DNA of 64,000 nucleotides from assembly GCA_904373265.1 (NCBI GenBank), contig CAJFEE010000001.1, positions 62,001-126,000 of the forward strand. Direction: 5' to 3'. Source of the DNA: Candidatus Harrysmithiimonas galli (lineage in GTDB: Bacteria > Bacillota > Bacilli > CAJFEE01). Below are positions 48,488 through 58,237 of the stretch, one piece after another (position 1 is the stretch's first letter; every line of letters starts with the position of its first letter). The position numbers were made by a program, and so were the translations under genes. The notes under the pieces are model-generated. The model was given only the letters and a program-made list of their open reading frames with translations. It made no database searches and was not told where the DNA came from.

Positions 48488-49288
48488 CTATCTTTTTGAA
48501 AACTTACTAGAAAGAGTAAAGAAATGGTTTATTGGTCCGCTACCTTTACCTAAATTAAGCTGTGCACTAAGGGCACCTGAAATATAATCTTTTGCTCTCT
48601 TGACAGCTTCTTCAAGTTCAATACCTTTTGCCAGATTGGAAGCAATTGCAGAAGAAAGTGTACATCCTGTACCATGTGTATTGGGATTGTCAATTCGCTT
48701 ACCCTTAAACCAATACTTTTTACCATTCTTACAAAGAAGATCATTGGCATCATTTAAATTGTGCCCACCTTTGAGCAGTACACAGCAGTTGTATTTACTG
48801 GCAATCGTTTCTACGGCGATTTCCATATCTGAAACACATTCAATCTTCATATCAGCAAGAATTTCCGCTTCAGGAATATTCGGTGTAACAACCGTTGCAA
48901 GAGGAAATAACTTCTCTTTCAATATATTTACCGAATGATCTTTAAGTAATTTTGAACCAGATGTAGAAACCATTACAGGGTCAACAACAATATTCTTTGC
49001 CTCATAGTCTTTTAGTTTTTCTACAATAACCTCTACCAATTCTACTGAAGAAACCATTCCGATTTTTACTGCATCAGGGAAAATATCTGTAAATACCGCA
49101 TCAAGTTGTACAGCAAGAAATTTTGGAGTAACCTCCGAAATGTCCAGAACGCCAAGCGTATTTTGAGCAGTCAAAGCAGTAATCACACTCATTGCAAATA
49201 TACCATGAGCCGACATAGTCTTAATGTCTGCTTGAATACCAGCTCCCCCGCAAGTATCACTGCCTGCAATTGTTAATGCTGTTCTCAT
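48488..49288 (-). CDS. thiD: Hydroxymethylpyrimidine/phosphomethylpyrimidine kinase
   Basis: 266 residues of the ribokinase-like ThiD family: TIAGSDTCGGAGIQADIKTM at 5-24, VDPVMVSTSGSKLL near 120, VLLKGGH near 183, and NTHGTGCTLSSAIA near 210 with the anion hole and catalytic Asp region. It phosphorylates HMP to HMP-PP for thiamin synthesis or salvage. The ATG at 49288 follows AAAGGGG; an ATG 14 codons upstream has no such site. Same strand as thiM-thiE but separated by a 700-base gap, so probably its own unit. Confidence 0.94.
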   Translation of the reverse strand: MRTALTIAGSDTCGGAGIQADIKTMSAHGIFAMSVITALTAQNTLGVLDISEVTPKFLAVQLDAVFTDIFPDAVKIGMVSSVELVEVIVEKLKDYEAKNIVVDPVMVSTSGSKLLKDHSVNILKEKLFPLATVVTPNIPEAEILADMKIECVSDMEIAVETIASKYNCCVLLKGGHNLNDANDLLCKNGKKYWFKGKRIDNPNTHGTGCTLSSAIASNLAKGIELEEAVKRAKDYISGALSAQLNLGKGSGPINHFFTLSSKFSKR

Positions 49289-49991
49289 TATTTTTACCCC
49301 TTTATAAACATTAATTTTGTGAAGTGACAAAAAGTGGTGCCATTTTTGTATTTTTAGTTATGATTTCTAATACAGTTACTCATAAAAGACAAACCGTAGG
49401 AAAAAATTTTCTAAATCGTTATTTACAAATATTTACGGTTTTCTCTAAAATAACCTACTTACCTATCTTCTATATAGCCACGATAACCAAACCATTATCC
49501 TTTGCCGAACTGACAGAAAATAAGTGTATATTTTAAACTATATTCTATATATTATTTAAATTAAAAATATATATAATTATTGTTTGTTATATTAAAGGTT
49601 GTACAGATAAATATCATTTTGAAATGCTTTATAGTACTTAAACATTTCAATATCAGCATAGATCATTTCTTATCATTAGAAATTATCAAATTTATACAAA
49701 CACCGAATGTATAAAACATAAAAAGAAACATCCAAATACCTTCTTTCAATATACTTCGGAAACGATAAAAATTCTCCAAACTCTTCATATGGCTTACCAT
49801 ATTTCAAGTTCGAATTTTGGCAAGGAATCATGTTTGTACAAATACACACTACTTTCCTCAAGACGATTGGATACAATATGTTAAAAAGATTATCCGCAAC
49901 TTAGGCACCAAATTTTATAAGATAACACGCTATAAGAAATTCGCCTAAAGCACATAGAATCTGTCGTTTATATTAAAAATAGAGCCTGTAA
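49289..49991. other. Gap between thiE and thiD containing one coding remnant
   Basis: About 700 AT-rich bases that break the thi cluster. The remnant at 49769-49948 is listed separately. No second TPP riboswitch is visible before thiD. Confidence 0.5.
49769..49948 (+). pseudogene. Unidentified gene remnant
   Basis: Plus-strand frame of 59 codons, natural-looking, ending in GTKFYKITRYKKFA and TAA, containing NTHYFPQDDWIQYVKK. It has no start codon with a ribosome binding site and follows a stop, so I read it as the 3' end of a decayed gene. Family not recognised. Confidence 0.3.
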
Positions 49992-50633
49992 TTATTCTGC
50001 AACTGCTTTTTTTACAGCAGTCTTCAATTCCGCTGTTGCAGTTCTAATGTCTTTTTGACCATAGATCGCACCAATCACAGCAACACCACAGATACCGCTG
50101 CCTTTAAGCTGTTCAACATTATGCCTTCCAATTCCACCAATAGCAACAACAGGAATACTGACCGCTTCACAAATAGCTTTTAAGGTTTCATGGCTTACAT
50201 CATCAGCATCTGCCTTTGATCTTGTAGCAAATACAGCCCCCACACCGAGATAATCCGCACCTTGCCTTTGTGCTAGAATGGCTTGTTCAACGGTTTGTAC
50301 AGACACGCCTAAAATTTTATCTTGACCAATAAGTTCTCGTACTTGTTTTGCTGGCATATCTCTTTGTCCTACGTGAATGCCGTCTGCATCAGATTTTAAA
50401 GCAATATCTACATTGTCATTAATAACAAAAGGAACTCCATATTCTTTGCATAAAGCTTTCAATTCAATAGCCTGCTCAAGAAATGCTTCTGCGTCCAATT
50501 CCTTTTCGCGAAGTTGGAGAAATGTGATTCCGCCGTTAAGAGACGCTTTCACTTGATTGAATAAAGTATCATCTCCCAACCAACTACGGTCAGTTATGGC
50601 ATACAGCAAAAGATCTTTTTTAGCACACTTCAT
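49992..50633 (-). CDS. thiE: Thiamin-phosphate synthase
   Basis: 213 residues, TIM-barrel ThiE: LLYAITDR start, GGITFLQLREKELD near 30-45, DGIHVGQRDMP near 85, LGVGAVFATRSKAD near 125 and IPVVAIGGIG near 160. It couples HMP-PP and HET-P to thiamin phosphate. Its start overlaps the end of thiM by 14 bases, so the two are translationally coupled and share the TPP riboswitch. Confidence 0.96.
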   Translation of the reverse strand: MKCAKKDLLLYAITDRSWLGDDTLFNQVKASLNGGITFLQLREKELDAEAFLEQAIELKALCKEYGVPFVINDNVDIALKSDADGIHVGQRDMPAKQVRELIGQDKILGVSVQTVEQAILAQRQGADYLGVGAVFATRSKADADDVSHETLKAICEAVSIPVVAIGGIGRHNVEQLKGSGICGVAVIGAIYGQKDIRTATAELKTAVKKAVAE

Positions 50634-51441
50634 ACCTTGCTCCTGCCTCCAATATATCAGGTGTTAAATGGAAAATCTCATCAAAAATACGATTTTTATA
50701 TGTCAGGTTACCTTCGTCTTTTTTTAGTTTAGCAAAAGCTCTCTCACCGCAAAGTCCCATTGCACAAACGGCAGCAGCACAAGCTTCTATGATGTTATCT
50801 TGGTTAGCGCCAATATATGCAGCAGTAATAGCACTCAACATACATCCAGTACCTGAAATTTTACTCATCATAGGGTGTCCATTCATAATAATATAAGCTT
50901 TTTGGCTGTCTGCAACAATATCGATAGCGCCTGTAATAGCAATCACTGCACCTACTTTTTGGGAAAATTCCTTCGCAAAGGCAACAACGCTATCCATATT
51001 GTCAGAAGTTACAGTATCACCTTTGTTCGCATCAACACCCTTTGTTGTATCACTGCCAACTGCAATCGCCTTGATTTCAGATATATTACCACGAATAACA
51101 GAAAAATTGATTTCCTCAATAAGCTTCTTTGTAATGTGGGTTCTATAAGAAGAGGCACCTGCACCAACAGGGTCTAATACAATAGGATGACCGTAATGAT
51201 TAGAAATTTTTCCTGCTTCAAACATTGCGGGGATTGTACGCTGATTCAGTGTACCAATATTAATATTAAGTGCCGTACAAATGGCAGTAATTTCTTTCAC
51301 ATCTTCAATTTCATCCGACATAATCGGTGAAGCCCCACAAGCAATCAAGATATTGGCACAATCATTCACAGTTACATAGTTGGTAATATTGTGTACCAAA
51401 GGAATTGTTTTTCTTACATTTTCAAGTTGAGTTCCGAACAT
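50620..51441 (-). CDS. thiM: Hydroxyethylthiazole kinase
   Basis: 273 residues, ThiM family: PLVHNITNYVTVNDCAN near 17-33, PVGAGAS in LDPVGAGASSYR near 115, and SGTGCMLSAITAAY near 195. It salvages hydroxyethylthiazole. The ATG at 51441 follows GGAGG; an in-frame start six codons upstream overlaps that site. First gene of thiM-thiE. Only salvage genes are here; no thiC/thiG in the window. Confidence 0.96.
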   Translation of the reverse strand: MFGTQLENVRKTIPLVHNITNYVTVNDCANILIACGASPIMSDEIEDVKEITAICTALNINIGTLNQRTIPAMFEAGKISNHYGHPIVLDPVGAGASSYRTHITKKLIEEINFSVIRGNISEIKAIAVGSDTTKGVDANKGDTVTSDNMDSVVAFAKEFSQKVGAVIAITGAIDIVADSQKAYIIMNGHPMMSKISGTGCMLSAITAAYIGANQDNIIEACAAAVCAMGLCGERAFAKLKKDEGNLTYKNRIFDEIFHLTPDILEAGARYEVC

Positions 51442-51499
51442 ATTTTTCCTCCAAATCATCAGTGTTTGACAAATTTATGGTGAGAAATGTCTGTAAAAA

Positions 51500-51640
51500 C
51501 AAAAAAAGAGCAAGTTATACCAAGTACGGTATACTTACTCAAGGCATTTGCATATTTTGTCCCTACGTTGGCATTATCCAAATCAGGTATATGGGTCGAA
51601 GGCCACACCTTCCTCTCAGCCTGTGTAACAAGCTCCCCTT
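51500..51640 (-). promoter_or_regulatory. TPP riboswitch with terminator platform
   Basis: On minus, AAGGGGAGC opens the aptamer (51640), followed by the conserved CTGAGAGG (about 51619-51612), GACCC, ACCTGAT and GGATAATGCC segments and the closing GTAGGGA (to 51560). Downstream a hairpin (GAGTAAGTATACC with GGTATAACTTGCTC, 51540-51508) ends in seven T, a transcription-termination expression platform for thiM-thiE. Confidence 0.96.
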
Positions 51641-51740
51641 AAATTGTCGCATATATTTTACATCCATTTATTGGAAAATACAAGTACTTTCATGAATTCT
51701 CTCATAAATAAAATCAAAATATCCTTGAGAAGAGTACATA

Positions 51741-51775
51741 TTGTTCACATATTTCTTTATCAACAGAGACTTCTT
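51741..51775 (-). repeat. Sequence shared with 18.98 kb at the edge of the mosaic
   Basis: TTGTTCACATATTTCTTTA occurs at 51741-51759 and at 18980-18998, with further flanking similarity. In the same frame both read LLxKKYVN. It lies directly at the point where McrB-like homology ends (about 51785), so an insertion-sequence remnant may mark the boundary. Confidence 0.4.
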
Positions 51776-51784
51776 TATAAACAG

Positions 51785-52963
51785 CAATATCAGAAAAGCT
51801 CCAAATCTTCGAATTGGCATTCAGCCACCAGTACCCGCGATCTTCTTCATCAGGAGCCGCAGCTACATAAAGCTCAATATCACTCAAGTCTGCTTTGTCA
51901 AGGGCGGTAGAAATCATCTCTCAGTTTCCAAATAAAACTGCCTTCTTCATCTTTTCCAGCGTCACGGCCTGTATAAAGAACAGCCCACCATTGCGTAGAT
52001 CCGTCTTCCCTTGTGGCTGGAGAAATACCAGTGGACTCACAGACTCTCCTCGCAAGCGCAACAGATCCGGAGTTGTAGAAATTCTTTGTTTCTCCATATT
52101 TCACAGCCAACTGTGTGCAGGATGCCATGCCACCGTAATCCTTGATGCGCTTCATGATTTCAAGCGCTCCGGTAGTAAAGACAGATTCATCCTTCAGCAG
52201 TTTACTCCAATCATCAACAGAAAGACCAGGGTCATATTCTGTGCCATACCAATCGGTAGCGGCACCTGCAGTAGCATCTTTTTGCGAGTAATATCTGCTA
52301 ATGTAGAAACCAACATCAATAGTCAGTGTCTTCAGTTTAGGATCGGGATAGCAGGTATCCGTGAGCTGAGACTGCAATAAATTCACCAGTTCAGTATCTG
52401 CTTTCAGTGCTATGCTGATCTCATCGTACAGCTTAAGAAAATTGCGAATATTATCAGCGTAGGCCCCCTTCTTGAAATGGTAATCCGACTCAAGCTCACT
52501 GGCAACTGTTTTAACCTCACCGAGCTTGTAGATGTAATACTTGTCTGGGTACCGAAGCCAGAGGTATGTGCTGATGGCGTTTTCATACTGATAGTGCTGT
52601 GCCGCTCCATTACCATATTTCTCCAAGAGGACGGTAGACTGTAACTTGAATGCATCCATCCGCTCGAACACATCCTTGCTCTCATCAAACAGTGCGATGA
52701 ACATAGCACGCACCTCTTTGGGGGCGGATTTTGCAAAGCCAACGATCCTACCTTTCGGGAAGTTGTTAGCAGAAGCCAATAAGTTATAGGTCTTGTCCAA
52801 TGCGCAGTTCAGCATTTCTGCAAAATCAGGAGCATTCACGTCTCAATTGTCCTGAAACCACTTCACGGCTTCCCATTTATATTTTTCCTCGCCCCATAGC
52901 TTTGAAACGAAGTTCTGCTTGTACTGCACCCGTACATCTTTCAAACGAAATTGCTCAAACATA
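51785..52963 (-). pseudogene. McrB-like restriction protein, N-terminal part, broken
   Basis: The gene starts at the ATG at 52963 (MFEQFRLKDVRVQYKQNFVS, site AAGGGGTGA). After 39 codons an in-frame TGA (52845-52843) stands where a Trp codon TGG would fit, then the frame continues through DVNAPDFAEMLNCALDK to RDDFY, where a frameshift near 51905 moves to LDKADLSDIELYVAAAPDEE. Recognisable sequence ends at KIWSFSDIAV near 51785, before any AAA/GTPase motor. Such proteins are McrB-type methyl-dependent restriction factors with an N-terminal recognition domain. Three lesions make it non-functional. Confidence 0.7.
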
Positions 52964-52977
52964 CAATCACCCCTTGC

Positions 52978-53877
52978 GGAGGCGCTGTCACTATTGCGGT
53001 TCTCCACTTAAATTACCAACACAGGACGCACCTGCTGACTTTTCTGTGTGGTGCAGTAGTAATTCCAATGTTCACATTTATCTTTCCACTCATCGGCTGC
53101 TTCCTGGAGAATCACCATATCGTCAATGGAATCCTGCTCCAGGTAGGTTATGATGATCCTGTCCTTCAATAGGCCTGATGCTCTGACCTCGTCCGGACGG
53201 ACATCCACATCATGGCGGACAGACGAAATATTGCCCACAAGCCTGCGGAATCGCTCATCCGTGGCACTCATACCAATGACAATAGGCATCGCCTCAAAAC
53301 CATCTGCTTCACTGCCTTTCAGAAATTTTTGCATGATGGTGGTGGCTCTTGCGGCATCTCTATTGTGCATCCCACGGTGTGCCTCGTCAATAATCACATA
53401 GAGATGGTCGCCTTTCTGTTCGGCAGTATTTTGCAATGTTTGCCAGATGGTATATGTTCGGCTGTCACCGCCGCTGACAAGGCGACTGGATTTTCCCAGC
53501 TTCTGCGTGTTTAGGAAATATATCATCCCATCATCAAGCATTTCCTGGTCAAAGGAATCGTCTTCGATGGTTACACACTGATTCGGACGGATTTTGTCCG
53601 CTTTTTGTATAATCTTTGTCTTTGACTGTTCATTCAACTGCGGCGAATCGGAAAGCCATACAAAGATCGCTTCTGGCTGCTCGATGGTGGTCTCCGTTCC
53701 GTTCAGGATATCCTCGATCACCGCTGTCATGACGATGGTCTTTCCGGAGCCTGTCGGAGCGCGGAACGCAATCACCTGCGGACGACCATCGACCTTATGA
53801 TAAGCTGCGGCACTGTTTATCTTGGCAAGCAGCTTTGAAACGGCTGTCTGCTGAAAGGATAGAGGTTCGTCTCTCAT
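52978..53877 (-). pseudogene. res: Type III restriction enzyme Res subunit, truncated
   Basis: N-terminal helicase half: FRAPTGSGKTIVM (Walker A) near 40-52, VIIDEAHRGMH (DEAH box) near 165, GMSATDERFRR (motif III) near 205. After RPVLVI a TAA (53010-53008) stands where CAA would keep reading into VENRNSDSAS; ten codons on, sequence jumps to the start region of the McrB-like gene. So there is a nonsense change and loss of about two thirds of the protein, including the nuclease domain. The start is ATG at 53877, with AGGAGG inside the end of mod. Confidence 0.82.
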
Positions 53878-53882
53878 CACGG

Positions 53883-55705
53883 TCACCTCCTGCTGTTGAT
53901 TCTGAAATTATCCAGATAGTCTCTGTATAACTGATAAGTCTGTTTTACATCCAACCATCTGGACATGCTGCGGTAGTCCGCATCGGAGTCTGTCACAAGA
54001 TAGACGGTTTCGATCTCCGGCTCATTCCCGACTTCATCGGCGAATTTCGCAAAGCAGCTGTTGTCGTTCAAAATCGCCATATGGTTTTCAGGGAGAACCA
54101 TATATTCAGGGATTTTCTGGCCGGAAAGCTCCGGGGGGCATGGCCCGTAACAGCCCGCCTTCATCCATAAAGTAGGCAGCATTTCTCTGAACTGTCTGCC
54201 GATACGGACAGATGCCTTGTCGAGAAAACCAAGCTTAAAATATGCAGCATTCGCTTTAAAACCATCTGCCATAGGGCGGTCGCTGTTGAGATAATTACCT
54301 TTAAGCGGCTTGCCGTTCACATCATGTCCCTCGATGGAGCAAACCGTACGAGGCCATGTGACATAACGGGCGATACCCAGTTTCCCCCATTCCTCGTCGC
54401 CGAGCTGATAACCCTGCTTTTTCAGAGTCTTCGATTCTGCATCCGAAACCTCGTTGTTCGTCACCATGATGCATCTACAGTGTCCACCGTCCTCGGCATT
54501 AAGCAGATTGACCGCATGTAGCGTAGTACCTGAACCAGAAAAAAAGTCGACAATAAGGGCATTGGGCTTATTTTTTTCAAAATAGTTCAGACAATCGTGT
54601 ACAGCATATAACGATTTAGGGAAATCAAATCTATCACCCAATAGAACTTTTAGAATCTTAGACCCAAAATCTCGAGCATCATATGTATCAAAAGACCATT
54701 GAGATTTCGGCATTATGCTATGTGTCTCAACATTTTCTGCTTCAACGCTTCCATCTGATGCGTATCCAGTTACAACAATTCTTCCATCAGCAATATCTTT
54801 AATTGTTCCGCTCATCAAATATTACATTACAAACTGTTGCGGTTTATCTGGCGTGTATTTTGCTGCCTTTACATAGCCTTTCTGAGCTCGATCACGACAT
54901 TCTTTAGGAGTTCTCCCCACATCATTTCAGTGCCATCATCACGTACAGGGAAAACCGCAACACAACCATCTATTTGCTCTACAGCGAATCTATCCATTTC
55001 GTGCGGAATGGCGTCGCCCACTTTTACAATTTTATGGCTTTCTATATCAACGTATATTGGATAGAACTGAAATGGACGCGATGTGCGAATATTTGCTGCA
55101 CTGCTTCTTCTGAAGGATTGCCAATGTATCGTTTCGCCTTTCTTTGCATAATCGGCATCATCAAGAGGTTCAAGAACGTAATCTCCAATCATTATAAAGA
55201 ATATAAATTCGTTGACTCTGGTGAACGAATTCATTCGCGAGGCACCTTTTCTGCTTATATTGCTGCTCACCATTTGAATATTTGCTTCTGAAAACATCTC
55301 TTCCAACAAACAGCCAAGATGTAAATATTCCTTTTCATCAATCGTCACAATCAGCACGGAGTCCTTTGGATTCAGAAGTTTCTTTGCAAGTTTTAACCGC
55401 TTCTCCATAAAAGACAGCCACTTACTATGCCGATATGCATCACTTCCGTCCACATAGTCGTTGTTGTACTTCCAGTCCCATGCTCCCGTATTGTAGGGTG
55501 GATCGATATAGATACAGTCCACCTTACCGGCATAGAGATACTCCAACAGCTGCAAGGCATGGTAATTGTCCGCTTCGATCAGTGTATGCCAAAAGTCGCT
55601 GTCCGGCGCATTGCAGACCGTGTCGATCGGCTTCAGATACGGATAAATTGGCTCGCCAAATTCCGCAACGGTAACAAAATCATCCAGAGCAAACTCTGCC
55701 TCTGC
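53883..55705 (-). pseudogene. mod: Type III DNA methyltransferase Mod subunit, broken
   Basis: Contains both methyltransferase motifs in the beta-class order: IYIDPPYNTG (catalytic motif IV, about 55515-55485) and VDFFSGSGTT (SAM-binding motif I, about 54558-54528). Two lesions interrupt it: a frameshift near 54885, where the first frame ends ELRKAM but the continuation GYVKAAKYTPDKPQQFVM is in another frame, and an in-frame TAA at 54824-54822 right after that. The 5' end is also missing: homology begins at EFALDDFVTVAEFGEP, and the apparent N-terminus further upstream is antisense to a phage helicase tail. The stop overlaps the res start region, as in an intact mod-res operon. Confidence 0.85.
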
Positions 55706-55807
55706 GCAAAGGACACAATTGATGACCGCATCATGAAAGCTCTCTCCCAAAAGGAGCGTACTCAGACGGCACTGATCGATGCCGTAAAAGCGGACTTGAA
55801 AATCTGA
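55706..55807 (+). pseudogene. C-terminal tail of a phage SNF2-type helicase
   Basis: Plus-strand frame reads AKDTIDDRIMKALSQKERTQ and TALIDAVKADLKI then stop, the usual C-terminus of phage SNF2/DEAD helicases. Everything upstream on this strand is antisense to mod, so only the last 33 codons survive. It is followed by the normal phage neighbour, an ArpU-like gene. Confidence 0.65.
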
Positions 55808-55865
55808 GACAAACTATGAAAATCCGTGCCAATCCGAGAATAACAAAATTTCGGAGGTAGACATC

Positions 55866-56324
55866 ATGAATGTAGTTTGGAAGTATCTGGACAAAAGAGC
55901 TGGGGCTGTTTCGGCGCTGAAGGATTTCGGCAGTATGAAGTTCATCGTCGAGAATACGGATGATGAGATAAAGGCGGCATACGACAAAATGTCAAGCTGC
56001 AGAGGTGTCCGCTATGACGGGATGCATATGAAGAATCTTAATACCGTTGAGAACAGGATCATAAACGGCATTGAGGAGATTGATGTGCTAAAGGAGCGTT
56101 ATAGACAGGCGGTGGAATACATGGACTGGTTCGTTCCCGCATGGGAACAGCTATCGGAGGATGACCGCTATGTACTGGACATCTTCTACTGTAAGGACAA
56201 CGAGTACGGCAGTAGTGTAGTGGACGGGATTGCGGAGCATTTCCATATTGAGCGGGCGTCCGCATACCGCAGGAAGAACCATGCCATCGAAAAGCTGACC
56301 TTCCTGCTGTTTGGCAAGCCCTAA
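55866..56324 (+). CDS. Phage ArpU/RinA-like late transcription regulator
   Basis: 152 residues, soluble and helical. The C-terminal third (YVLDIFYCKDNEYGSSVVDG and HIERASAYRRKNHAIEKL) looks like a sigma-70 region 4-type helix-turn-helix, as in ArpU/RinA/DUF1492 phage proteins controlling late genes. CGGAGG precedes the ATG. It appears intact, unlike most neighbours, and keeps its usual place between a replication helicase and HNH/terminase genes. Confidence 0.7.
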   Translation: MNVVWKYLDKRAGAVSALKDFGSMKFIVENTDDEIKAAYDKMSSCRGVRYDGMHMKNLNTVENRIINGIEEIDVLKERYRQAVEYMDWFVPAWEQLSEDDRYVLDIFYCKDNEYGSSVVDGIAEHFHIERASAYRRKNHAIEKLTFLLFGKP

Positions 56325-56395
56325 ACCCTTGTCCACTTTCTGAGACGATTTATCTATAATGGCGTGTTATACTGATATCGTAAAATAGTGAGCGG

Positions 56396-56432
56396 AACCT
56401 CATGGGAGCAATCCTGTGAGGCTTTCTTTATG
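56396..56432 (+). terminator. Hairpin with T-rich tail before the HNH gene
   Basis: CCTCA (56399-56403) pairs with TGAGG (56417-56421), enclosing GGGAG/ATCCT, followed by CTTTCTTTA. A moderate terminator candidate. Confidence 0.45.
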
Positions 56433-56453
56433 CCTGGAAAGCGAGGTGAGCCG

Positions 56454-56840
56454 ATGCCAAGAAAACCGAAACACCCCTGTTCTTACTCCAGATCCCCCCC
56501 CCGGCTGACGGACAGCAGGTTTTGCGAGGAACACCAAAGAATAGAGAACCAGCGGTACGAAAAGTACGACCGAGACCCCGCAGTCAAGCGTAGGTATGGT
56601 CAGGCATGGAAACACATCCGTGACCGATACATGAATACACACCCGCTTTGTGAGCAATGCCAGAAAGAAGGTAGGCTTACCAAAGCGGATCAGGTGCATC
56701 ACATCAAGCCGCTGGCAGAAGACAGCGACCATAGTGAAACGAACCTGATGTCGCTTTGTTCTTCCTGTCACTCCAAGATCCATGCGGAGCGCGGTGACAG
56801 ATGGCATGGAAAAAGCCACCCACAAAGGAATGGCTTTTAA
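56454..56840 (+). CDS. Phage HNH endonuclease
   Basis: 128 residues. Zinc-binding and HNH segments: CEQCQKEGR near 75, QVHHIKPLAEDSDHSETNLM near 92-111, and LCSSCHSKIH near 113. Such proteins sit next to terminase genes and assist DNA packaging. The ATG at 56454 follows GAGGTGA. A run of nine C at about 56494-56502 changes RSPP(R) composition and could be a slippage site. Overlaps the converging doc remnant by four bases. Confidence 0.82.
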   Translation: MPRKPKHPCSYSRSPPRLTDSRFCEEHQRIENQRYEKYDRDPAVKRRYGQAWKHIRDRYMNTHPLCEQCQKEGRLTKADQVHHIKPLAEDSDHSETNLMSLCSSCHSKIHAERGDRWHGKSHPQRNGF

Positions 56841-57219
56841 ATCTGGTGTTCAAGAATCCAGCGTAGTAAGTCTGTTGCTTCAATTTCTCCAGCTGTAAGC
56901 TGAAGGATCACATCGGAAAGCTCTGCCTGCAAATGCTGCAATTCAACACCGTTGAGTGCGAGGAACACCAGCATGGCGTGCGCGCCGATTCGCTTATTCC
57001 CGTCCACAAATGGATGGTTTTTGACAAGACCGAAGCAAAGCCGAGCTGCCTTTTGCTGAAGAGACGGATACATATCCTCTTTACCAAAGGTAAGGTTTGG
57101 AACGGAGCATTCAGCGCGGAGTCCAGCATTCCTTCGTCACGAAGACCGGATGAACCTCCTGTCTCAGTTATAAGTTGTTCATGAAGCAAAAGTATCTGAG
57201 ATTTGGTTAGTCTGATCAT
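56837..57219 (-). pseudogene. doc: Doc-type Fic toxin, frameshifted
   Basis: The first frame reads MIRLTKSQILLLHEQLITET to ALNAPFQT; the rest, EDMYPSLQQKAARLCFGL and the Fic motif HPFVDGNKRIGAHA, is in another frame. The break coincides with a tandem five-base duplication AAGGT AAGGT (57088-57097, plus strand); removing one copy restores QTFGKEDMYPS. Doc toxins phosphorylate EF-Tu; the catalytic motif itself is intact. Its start overlaps the phd stop by four bases. Confidence 0.85.
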
Positions 57220-57458
57220 TTAGCAAGCGCCTCATAAGCTTGGCGATTCTTTTCAATCAGACGCTTTGAAATAGACATGACATCCTCGTCGGCTGCCAAC
57301 TGCTCCTGTTCAGCGGCAGAAAATTCCATAACAAGGTAGCGGGGAACATTGTTTTTTAATATGACTACTGCTCCACTTTCATCTACAAGTCGTGCTACCT
57401 TGGAGAAGTTCTGGTTTGCTTCTGTGATGGAGACCAGATTGTTTGTATTGATGTTCAT
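57216..57458 (-). CDS. phd: Phd/YefM-family antitoxin
   Basis: 80 residues, intact: N-terminal DNA-binding Phd/YefM fold (VSITEANQNFSKVARLVDES, AVVILKNNVPRYLVMEF) and a C-terminal acidic/Lys helix for toxin binding. GGAGGG precedes the ATG. With doc it forms a toxin-antitoxin operon. Its promoter is at 57488-57515. Confidence 0.88.
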   Translation of the reverse strand: MNINTNNLVSITEANQNFSKVARLVDESGAVVILKNNVPRYLVMEFSAAEQEQLAADEDVMSISKRLIEKNRQAYEALAK

Positions 57459-57487
57459 AGGGAACCCTCCTTACTTTCGTTACTTTT

Positions 57488-57515
57488 ATTATATCCAATA
57501 ATAGGAGAAATTCAA
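57488..57515 (-). promoter_or_regulatory. phd-doc promoter with palindrome
   Basis: On minus TTGAAT (57515-57510), 16 bases, TATAAT (57493-57488). The spacer and -10 contain TATTAT-TGG-ATATAATA, an imperfect palindrome suited to autoregulation by the antitoxin. Confidence 0.6.
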
Positions 57516-57680
57516 CCTATTTATTGCAAACTTTTTGTGACCTAGGGGCGGTCAAAATCTCTGCGGCTCTGCCCTGTAGGAACGGGCGCGGAGTCACGCG
57601 TACGAAAAAGGCGAAATCAAAAGGGTAATTAAGGGCGGCTGGCTGTGGCTGCTTATTTTTTCAAGGAAAGGGGCGAGAAA

Positions 57681-58233
57681 ATGCCGACAAAATCCAATAA
57701 CACAGGCGGGCGGGGCGGCGCGCGAGACCCGGTGCGGGAAGGAAGAGGTCTGCCGTTAAGGAGAAAGCCGAGAATGGCAATCCGGGCGGCAGGAAGCTGG
57801 AAGTGCTGGATATTCCCGAAGTCGAGGGTGTCGATATGCCAAAGCTCCATGAGTTTTTGTCTGCCAAGCAACGTGACGGAAGCACGCTCCAAGTGGAGAA
57901 GATATACACGGAAACCTGGAAGTGGTTAAAGAAGGTTGGCTGTGCGGCGAAGGTGTCTCCGCAGCTTTTGGAGCGGTACGCCCCATGTGCAGCGCCCGCT
58001 GGATTCAGTGCGAGGAGATGACCAACCGCATGGGATTCCTCTCCAAGCATCCCACCACCCAAAAGCCAATCCCGTCTCCGTTTATCAACATCGGCATCAA
58101 CTACATAAACCCGGCTGTGCGGCTCTGGAACGAGATCTTTCAGATCGTAAAGGAAAACTGCAGCACCGATTACGGCGAGGTCTCTTCCCAGGACGATTTG
58201 ATGGAGCGTCTGCTCCAAGCAAGGAAAGGATGA
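57681..58233 (+). pseudogene. Phage terminase small subunit (P27-like), multiply frameshifted
   Basis: Starts MPTKSNNTGGRGGA with GGGGCGAG upstream, then the recognisable parts jump frames: KLEVLDIPEVEGVDMPK and IYTETWKWLKKVG in the second frame, MCSARWIQCEEMTNRMGFLS to the end LMERLLQARKG in the third. The order and spacing match the small terminase of clostridial prophages. At least two or three indels make it dead. The large subunit is absent. Confidence 0.65.
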
Positions 58234-58237
58234 AGCC

